Of a DNA stretch of 64,000 nucleotides, positions 57,138 to 64,000 are shown in pieces. Numbering within the stretch: the first letter of the stretch is position 1; every line of letters begins with the position of its first letter. The stretch is taken from the NCBI GenBank assembly GCA_025175895.1, contig CM045989.1:25462428-25526427 (forward strand). Direction: 5' to 3'. The notes beneath the pieces were generated by a model, which was not told where the DNA came from, ran no database searches, and was given only the letters and a program-made list of their open reading frames with translations. This DNA comes from Wurfbainia villosa. Lineage: Eukaryota; Streptophyta; Magnoliopsida; Zingiberales; Zingiberaceae. Both the position numbers and the translations under genes were made by a program.

Positions 57138-58530
57138 TGATGCACGTGAACGTGACCTCAAATCTTACAATGAGAATCATCAAGGACTCGAAGTGCATGC
57201 TCGCGCTCAATGCCCGCAAGTGTACGGATGTCATAAAGTAATAAATAGATTATCAATCCCACAAAGACTGAGATTCGAGTACCGATTGTTCAATGGGTGT
57301 TGTTGTTCGTAGTTAAGTTCTAAGGGTTGTGGTTGCAAGGTTGATGATGGTCTTAACTCAAATACGGTGTAACACGAAGGAAGTCAAGGTTGGTTCGAGG
57401 TTCAAAAAGGGATTCTAGGACTTCGGTTTCAATTGTGCGACATGGAACATGCTATCAATTAAATGTTGACTGGTTCTCTAATTAATGTCTTGTGGAAGGG
57501 ACATCATACTTTTCCCAATGAGCTTTCGCTTCTACCGGGAACTACCTATACCTAACTAGGCTGACCCTTTCATTAAGATAGGATAGACGGTACGAGGATG
57601 CCAAATCAATCCCTATGAAGAGTTGGAACGTGCCTCGTTCCCTACTCCTTCATACTCTTCTACCTACGGTTACCAGAGATGAGGAAAACCACTAGGTTCC
57701 TACTTAGTTCTCTTAGATCTTTGACACAAGGGTTGTCGCCCCTTGTATCGGCTATGCATAATAGATAGAAAACCAAAACACAAATCTTCATCAAATCAAA
57801 CTAACATAAATTGTGAATAAAAATTCATAAATAGAATTAACATTCGACTAGCATGTTCTATGTTACACAAGCTACTCCCTAATCCTAGAATCAAAGATTT
57901 TACTCCATAGATGGAAAAGAAAGTACATAAGGCATAATAGAACTAATCATTACAATGCAAAAGATGAATGGGAATTGAATTATAGTGCTCTTGGTCCTTC
58001 TCTTTGATGTCGGAGCGTAGGTTACGATTCTCTCGCCGTATCCTTCCTCCCCATTGCGAATTTTCGATGCTTTTTAGGTCACCGGTATGTCGTCCCAACC
58101 GTCATGCCTCCCCCTAGGGTTTGGGTGTGGCTTTCCTTTTATAAACTTGAAGTCGGCGCTGCCCGAAGCCACAAAAGAACCCTAGTCACATCAAATAATT
58201 CAATGCCACACGACCGTGTGGATTCACACGGCCAGGCCATGTGTGGCACTGGGTGGCCAAATCCGTGGTTTGGACACAACCGTGTGGATTCACATGGCTA
58301 GGTCGTGTCCCCTTTCGTACCACCTACGAAATGTCTTCCTTTTGCTCCAAAAATGTGTCGTTTCCATTGTAAAATGTTGTTCTACACACAAAAGTACAAT
58401 GAGCAGATGTCTAAACCAGAAAATAGGGAATGCATGCAAAATAAAGTGAAATATGCATGAAACAAGTATGAAATGTAATGAGATGTGAGCAGAAACTACT
58501 CCTAAAACCCTATATATTTTGCTCACATCA
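57138..58530 (-). mobile_element. Athila/Tat-like LTR, copy 1
   Basis: It has TGATGCACG...GCTCACATCA ends (1393 bp) and is homologous to 60446-61814. A PPT abuts the right side, so this is a 3' LTR on the minus strand. It contains the 'gcaagtgtacggatgtcata' phrase and inverted CGTGTG/CACACG motifs at 58210-58310. Confidence 0.8.
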
Positions 58531-58545
58531 CTTCCCCCAGACTTA
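58531..58545 (-). other. Polypurine tract of Athila/Tat-like copy 1
   Basis: On the minus strand it reads AGTCTGGGGGAAG against the LTR. The same sequence flanks copy 2. Confidence 0.85.
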
Positions 58546-59524
58546 AATCTTTGCTTATCCTCAAGCAAACCTCAGTATCATAAAATTTTAAAAGAAATAT
58601 CATTCCATACTTAGCAAACTAACTGGATTTATCAAGTGATATTTTCAATCAAAGCAAAAAAGAGATGTTCTAAAAAATCACTAAGTTAGCTTCTCGTGCA
58701 TATGCTAAGCGAATCTTCTTAGGGGATACATCATTCCATGGTAAGTTAAGTCGTCATCTTATAGCTTTCCTATGGTTTTCGACTTTTAGGTACTAGTCTT
58801 CCCTAAGCAAGGGTCATTCTCTAGATCTAGCACAAAGTCTCAAAGGCATGCTTGGTATTGAGAGAATTGGTAGGTGTTTCCCAAGTAACCTAACTCGGTC
58901 TCAAAGGGGCACCTAACCATTTCCACCCGCGACAACTTTTTTTTTTTGCAAATAGACCCTTCGTTCTTCTCATACTCACGAGTGACTTTGATTTTTCTAA
59001 ACGGGCTTACACAATTCAAGCATCTCCAGTAACTAAAATGCTAAATCTAGAGTCACCTATGGATTCTAAAGTTCTAGACTACTAGGATGAATCATAACTA
59101 TGTATGTACTGGATTCTCCCCTTCAGAATATTCGTCAAGTGTAGGTGTAAAAACAAAGTTAATTAGTGCAAGTCTAGAACATTAATTAAAGTAGATAAAA
59201 TAAAATAGCACGAGATAAATGAAGTTAAGCTACCTACGGAAACAATTCGTGAAAAGATCTTAAAAAAATATTATTGAAGTAGCTTAAAGATAGCAAAAAC
59301 TAAGTGTTGAACTGAATACTCTATGCATGAACAAATGAATGCAAACTAAAACTAAAATGTAAGTATCAAGAAAGAAAGTACTACTAGCAACAAAACATAT
59401 CAAAACTTGGAGCCCCCCCCCAGACTTGTATGAAACAATACCTCTAATACGGTGGCCAAGGTGTGAAGTCCAATAGTTTCGACATGTTGGGCTCCTAAGA
59501 AAACCTGGTGCTCAACCGCTGATT
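58546..59524 (-). other. 3' non-coding interior of Athila/Tat-like copy 1
   Basis: The first 390 bp match 61829-62133 beside copy 2. A second PPT-like run (9 C) is at 59411-59419. No gene is visible. Confidence 0.7.
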
Positions 59525-59962
59525 TCACATGTACATGTGGTTGATCTGAGAGCTGGTGGATGCAGCAGTTGCTCTATGCTCCTCCTCCTGGGCCCATTGG
59601 GCCTGCTGGGCACGCATGTGTTGCCGAACCTCCTGGCGATATGTGGCCTCCTCCTGACGATGGACAGCCTCCTCCTGGAAATAGATACGGGCCTCATCGT
59701 AGAACTCCTCGGCCCACTGGAAGTGCTCCCGTAAGCCCTGAAACTCTTCCTGCATATAAGTGCTCTGCTCCTTCCATCGCTGCCTCTGTGTCTGCTGCTT
59801 GACATATATGTCATCGAGGTGCGATCGAAACTCGAAGAAATCATAGGCGGATGTACCTGCATCCTGCTCAAAAGTAGAAAAAGAGGTATGTGCAGGTGCA
59901 GGCTCAAAAGTGAATTCACACAGCCAAGCCATATGCCCCTCTATTTCTCTCCCAAAGCACAT
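59525..59962 (-). CDS. Gln/Glu-rich coiled-coil ORF in the 3' part of the Athila/Tat-like element
   Basis: The 145-codon frame starts with ATG at 59962 and ends after 'SSQINHMYM'. The second half is strongly enriched in Gln, Glu, Arg and Ala ('RQEVRQHMRAQQAQWAQEE') and is expected to form a coiled coil. It lies in the 3' part of the element, where Athila-type elements can carry an additional ORF. I do not recognise the protein. It may be the end of a larger broken gene. It has no catalytic motif, signal peptide or membrane segment. Confidence 0.45.
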   Translation of the reverse strand: MCFGREIEGHMAWLCEFTFEPAPAHTSFSTFEQDAGTSAYDFFEFRSHLDDIYVKQQTQRQRWKEQSTYMQEEFQGLREHFQWAEEFYDEARIYFQEEAVHRQEEATYRQEVRQHMRAQQAQWAQEEEHRATAASTSSQINHMYM

Positions 59963-60189
59963 TAGGTTCTGAATTCTCCCATATGCCCTACTGTGTGGGC
60001 CTCTCCATATGGGGTATGGTCGTGTGAAACCACACGCCCACCCATACCCCTATTGTAGGCTCAAAATGATTTTTGTTTCTATATAGTAGGTTCTTTCTAA
60101 TCCGATTTTATTTGCAAAAAATGTTCACTAACATAAATCAAAGTTCATATTACACAAACGAATGCAAATACAAATGCATAAACTAAGCT

Positions 60190-60442
60190 TAGGTTGCCTC
60201 CCAAGAAGCACTTTGTTTAAGGTCTTTTAGCTCGACCTTACTCCATTATTTCAAATCGGCTCCAGAGGCTCTGTAAGTCTCCATTCATCTGTCTCAAAAT
60301 CTGTATCTTCCAGTGAAGTGGTCGTCATCCTGCACAAGGTATACCCGTCTGTGAAGGGAGCCTTACACTCTGATAGGTTGAATATGATGATCTCGTCATC
60401 TACTTTCAAGGAGACTTTATGCGCCTTCACGTCTATGCATGC
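60190..60442 (-). pseudogene. Athila/Tat-like protease fragment joined to post-pol sequence
   Basis: On the minus strand 'ACIDVKAHKVSLKVDDEIIIFNL' like wording (60370-60440) matches the segment after the active site of Athila/Tat aspartic proteases. It is soon followed by 'aagaccttaaacaaagtgct' and 'gggaggcaacctaag', a phrase usually found after the integrase. RT, RNase H and integrase are therefore missing between them. The fragment is cut at 60446 by LTR copy 2. Confidence 0.65.
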
Positions 60443-60445
60443 TCC

Positions 60446-61814
60446 TGATGCACGCGATCGCGACCTCAAATCTCACGATGGAGGCTGTCGAGGACTCGAA
60501 GCGTGCACTCACACTCAACGCCTGCAAGTGCACGGATGTCATCAAGTAATAAAAGATTATCGATCCCCCAGGGACTGGGATTCGAATATCGATATGTTCA
60601 GTGGTTGAAATTGTTTGGATGTAAACTCTAAGAGGTTTTGACTTGTGAGGGCTGTCGGTGGACTATACTCTATACGGTGTCACACGGAGGAGGAAGGGAG
60701 CATGCCAAGGTCTTCAAAAGTGATTCTAGGACTTCAATTTCACTTGTGTGTCACAAAACAATGTTGTCAATTGGCGTTGTCTAGACGTTTAGCTATGGTT
60801 TTGTGGAAGGGACATCATACACTCTCCCAATGAGCCACTGCATCTACCGGGAGCTATCTCCGTCTAAAAGGATGGGATAGACGGTACGAGTATGCAGAAT
60901 CAATCGCTATGATGAACCGTGTCTGGTTCCATCGCATCCTTCTACCCACGATTACAGGAGATCAGGTTTACCCCTAGGTTCCTTGTATAAAATCCCCTAA
61001 ATCTTAGATACGAGGGTTGTCACCCCTCGTATCGCCTAAGCACAGCAGGTAGAAAACCAAACACGCATAGATATAGTAAAAACAACTACCAATTGACAAA
61101 TTAAACTCAAAGATAGAATTTAACATGAACCAACATTGTAATGTGCACACAAGCTATTCCCTAATCCTATAATCGAAAGAACTACTCCATGTATATGAAG
61201 GAAAAATCACAAAGCATGTACATGTTCGAATACATCAGAATTAAAACGTAGGAACAAGGGATTACAATGCTTTCATGGTCTTCTCTCCGGCGTTGAAGTG
61301 CAAGGCGTGGACCTCCGGCGGCGTTCCTCCTCCCCATTGTGAGTTCCCGAAGCATTTTAGGGCTTCGGTGTGTCATCCTAGCCATCGTGCCACCCCCCTA
61401 GGGTTTGGGCGGAGCCATCCTTATATAGACATCACCTCGGACCACTGCAAAATCCGAAAAAAGCCCTAGTCATGTAAATTTTGTGGGTCGCCACACAGTT
61501 GTGTGTTTCCACATGGCCAGGTCGTGTGCGACCCTAAGGTGGATGATCTCACCCATTGGACATGACCGTGTGTAGCCACACACCCTGCCCGTGTCCCACT
61601 CTGCGTCTAGCTACAAATATCTGTCTTTTGCTCCGAAAGTGTGCCTTTTCTCCCAAAATACTAACCTGCACCCAAAAGTACAAAGAGCATACCTCTGAAC
61701 CAGAAAATAGAAAATGCATGCAAAACAGAGTAACATATGCATGAAACTAACATAAAATGTAATGATATGTGAGCGAAAACTACTCCTAAAACCCTATATA
61801 TTTTGCTCACATCA
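60446..61814 (-). mobile_element. Athila/Tat-like LTR, copy 2
   Basis: A 1369-bp copy of 57138-58530 with the same ends. Its left side is protease-like sequence and not a PBS, and its right side is a PPT. It is therefore the 3' LTR of a second element that inserted into, or recombined with, the first. Inverted CGTGTG/CACACG motifs are at 61490-61590. Confidence 0.8.
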
Positions 61815-62132
61815 CTTCCCCCAGATTTAAATCTTTTCTTGTCCTCAAGCAAACCTCAGTGCCATGAAATTTAAAAAGACATTGTTCCATACTTAGCATG
61901 TGAACTAAATTTATCAAGTGGTATTTACAATCAAAGCAAAATAAATATGTTCTAGAAATTCACTAAGTTAGCTCCTCGTGCTCGTGCTAAGCAAATCATT
62001 CTTAGGGGATGCCCGTTCCATGGTGAGTTAAGTCGTCACCTCATAGCTTTCCTAAGGTTCCGGCTCTTAGGCACTTACTTGCCCAAAACGAGGGTCGTTC
62101 CCTAGATCTAGCATAAAATCTCAAAGGCGTGC
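61815..62132 (-). other. PPT and 3' interior of Athila/Tat-like copy 2
   Basis: The PPT (61815-61828, AATCTGGGGGAAG on the minus strand) and 305 bp of interior are homologous to 58531-58930. They are interrupted by the CACTA element. Confidence 0.8.
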
Positions 62133-62149
62133 TCACACTACAAAAAAAT

Positions 62150-62780
62150 TGATTTTTGGCGACGAATTTTGCAACGAAATTTGAAAAAAAACTTAGCAAC
62201 AAAAATTTTGCAACTAAACTTGCAACGAAAAATTTTTCATTGCAAATTATTCGCCACTAAATTCTGCAATGAAAAAATAAAATCCGTCGCCAAATTGCAA
62301 CGAATAATTATTTCATTGCAAAATTCGTCGCCAAATTTGGCGACGAATAAATGTTTCGTCGCCAATTTGGCAACGTAAAGAAGATTCGTCACAAATTTTT
62401 GCGACAAATAATACTTTTCGTCGCCGAATTCGGCAACGAATAATTATTATCGTCGTCGAATTCGGCAACGAATTATACTTTCGATGCCAAATTAGCGACG
62501 AATAAATTTTTTCGTCGCCAAATTTGTGACGAAATATTTATTCGCCGCAAAACTCTCGCATCCATCTCCACCCCAATACAATAAAATTTGGCGACGAATT
62601 TATTTTTCATCACAAATTTGGCGACGAAATATTTTTTTTGTCACAGAATTTGCAACGAAAAAAATATTTGTCGCCAAAATCTGATGAACGGGATTAACAA
62701 ATTAAAGGAAAACTTAGCGACGATTTTTTTTTTCGTTGCAAATTTGGCGACGATAAGAAATATTCGTCATAAAAAATTGC
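62150..62780. repeat. CACTA subterminal repeat array
   Basis: A dense array of GCGACGAA/TTCGTCGC motifs, some decayed to GCAACGAA or TTCATTGC. A non-repetitive gap interrupts it near 62555-62585 and another near 62675-62710. Confidence 0.9.
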
Positions 62781-62786
62781 ACTATC

Positions 62787-63016
62787 AGTCGACTGATGTA
62801 TTCATCAGTCGATCGTCGGTGACTCGAATCGATCCTACTACCGACGCTCGTGAGTTGCTCTGATATGGCGATCGATCATATCCATTAGTCGACTACCAGT
62901 TGAGTAGTTGACTGGTCAGTCGGCTACGAAGCGTTCTGTAAACTGCTACAGTACATTAGTCGACTGATGCCCAAAATAATTTTGGATTGCACAGTTTCTT
63001 AAGTATCAGTCGACTG
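62787..63016. repeat. ATCAGTCGACTGAT palindromes inside the CACTA element
   Basis: Four or five CAGTCGACTG-type palindromes lie near 62788, 62810, 62887, 62956 and 63008, among CGATCG motifs. CACTA-type 'gcaatgaaaaatg' sequence resumes at 63032. It is unclear whether this is part of the CACTA or a relic of a Sirevirus box array. Confidence 0.6.
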
Positions 63017-63313
63017 ATACATATAATTTTGCAATGAAAAATGTATTTTTGTTGCAAATCTGGAGAAAATAAAAAATATATATTTTAAATTAATTTTTTT
63101 TCCTGTTTTACAACAAACACACAACAATATTAACACAATTATACAACAAACAATAATATGGACATCAAACAAATCTATACATATAACAAATACATCCAAA
63201 GGTCTACCGTACCATTATCATCAGGTAACAGTTAAATACAACAAACTTATAAAAACATAAATATGGTATATGTCATAAGTCAAGAAGCTAACAATTAAAC
63301 TTTCACAAATACA

Positions 63314-63958
63314 GTCAAAGATAACCAACATCATCACCATCGTCATCAAAAAATACATCATTATTATCTCCATGATAGGGATCAGGAGGAGGAGGAGCAG
63401 AGCCAGAAGGAGGAAATTGATTTGAGCTAGACGTTAACTGAAGATGTTGCATAATAAACATTTGTTGCCTTTGAAATTCGTTCATCTTTTCATTTAAGTC
63501 TTGAACTTTCTGAGCGTTCTCTCTCGATTAGGTTTCCTTCTGCGCTAGTAACTCTCTCAAATGATTAACCTCTTCGGTTAATTGAATAACTTGGGCTTTT
63601 GATGTTGGAGAGGATGAAGAAGAAGCACTAGGGACTCTATAGGATCGGCTTAAAGAGTCGAGTCCAAGTATTCTTCAACTTTTCGGTCCTCCAGATGCTT
63701 CGAGCCATAAATTTATATTGCTAACAGATGGCTCCGATTTGACTCCATCATCACTTGCTCCCGAATTTCTTTGTGAAAGTTCATCATATTTCTCCTATTG
63801 TGAAAGAAAAATAAATAAATATTAACATAAGAAATTAAATTTTTACAATTACACACCTTTATTGTTCTAGCTCTTTTCCCACTCCATGTTTTATCCTTTT
63901 TTTGGAATGTACGGGTGAAAGTGTCAATAAATAATGGCTCAGTTCCCGTCTCCTTGGC
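63314..63958 (-). pseudogene. En/Spm-type plant transposase (Transposase_24/Ptta-like), C-terminal exons
   Basis: Two exons can be read: 63857-63958 with 'ETGTEPLFIDTFTRTF' and 'KKDKTWSGKRA', the typical end of the plant Ptta/En/Spm domain; then 63314-63794, starting EKYDEL after an intron at 63795-63856 (GT...AG). The second exon is Ser-rich, then coiled ('IQLTEEVNHLRELLAQ'), then Pro/Asp-rich to a stop at 63314. In-frame stops in exon 2 (after 'GGPKS' and after 'QKET') suggest a pseudogene. A further AG acceptor before 63958 indicates upstream exons outside the window. The family helps CACTA elements transpose. Confidence 0.75.
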
Positions 63959-64000
63959 CTAAACAAATTAAACAGTTAATATTTATAAATTAGTGAGTAT

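Larger units (their letters stand above)
62136..64000. mobile_element. CACTA (En/Spm) DNA transposon, one end, running off the window
   Basis: The terminus CACTACAAAAAAA begins at 62136, with a possible 3-bp TSD tca at 62133-62135. From 62150 to 62780 there are more than fifteen copies, in both orientations, of GGCGACGAA or TTCGTCGCC variants, the subterminal transposase-binding repeats expected of CACTA elements. A transposase-family gene follows on the minus strand. The other end is outside the window. Confidence 0.93.

Noticed and set aside
57138..61814. One Athila/Tat-like element with LTRs 57138-58530 and 60446-61814
   Set aside because: There is no PBS beside the right LTR, and both LTRs have a PPT and homologous interior on their right side, so they belong to two copies.
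1..64000. tRNA, rRNA or other structural RNA genes
   Set aside because: Only tRNA-complementary PBS segments of 12 bases were seen; no complete tRNA or rRNA sequence was recognised.

Overview
The window is plant nuclear DNA, most likely from a large-genome flowering plant and probably a monocot. Nearly every base can be assigned to a transposable element, and the families (Angela-type and Sirevirus-type Ty1/copia, Tekay-like and Athila/Tat-like Ty3/gypsy, hAT, CACTA) are typical of plants. I found no intact host gene, tRNA, rRNA or CRISPR array. All coding regions are relics with stops, frameshifts or missing domains.

The layout is a nested stack that can be read from terminal TG...CA ends, primer-binding sites (PBS), polypurine tracts (PPT) and matching target-site duplications (TSD). 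I use letters for the elements. From the left: the end of a Tekay-like LTR (1-360); a dead hAT transposon (about 361-3896) carrying a short non-autonomous hAT (934-1731, 8-bp TSD); then Sirevirus C on the minus strand. The 3' LTR of C lies in three pieces (3897-4184, 18877-19255, 53127-53789) and its interior continues to about 57137. Two elements split that LTR. The first is Angela element A (4185-18871, minus, TSD ctacc), which itself holds the gag-only element B (11490-17019, minus, TSD cttcg). The second is gag-only Sirevirus D (19256-53121, plus, TSD tttcc). Inside D sit a solo Tekay-like LTR (21871-27616) that contains a solo Angela-like LTR (25004-26878, TSD ccatt); the env-like Sirevirus F (28046-37739, TSD aaagg), which contains a second solo Angela-like LTR (30424-32266, TSD aaata); and a full 12-kb Tekay-like chromovirus (38144-50203, minus, TSD gacat).

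Right of C are two Athila/Tat-like LTRs with adjacent PPTs and degenerate interior (57138-62135). A CACTA (En/Spm) element begins at 62136 and runs off the window; its transposase-family gene is on the minus strand.

The most interesting signals are non-coding. (1) Four Sirevirus-like elements (B, C, D, F) share an inverted repeat, CATCTCAC then 38-47 nt then GTGAGATGWTAGGA, always in sense orientation downstream of gag or pol. (2) The env-like genes of C and F each lie behind an LTR-like promoter block (palindromic repeat boxes, then a TATA box) and appear to share a short first exon and an intron in the same phase. (3) The palindromic boxes upstream of LTR TATA boxes use GTCGAC in C and D but CGATCG in B. 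(4) B and D are separate gag-only Sirevirus derivatives with the same layout. (5) F has perfect TSDs but two ends that do not look like the same LTR.
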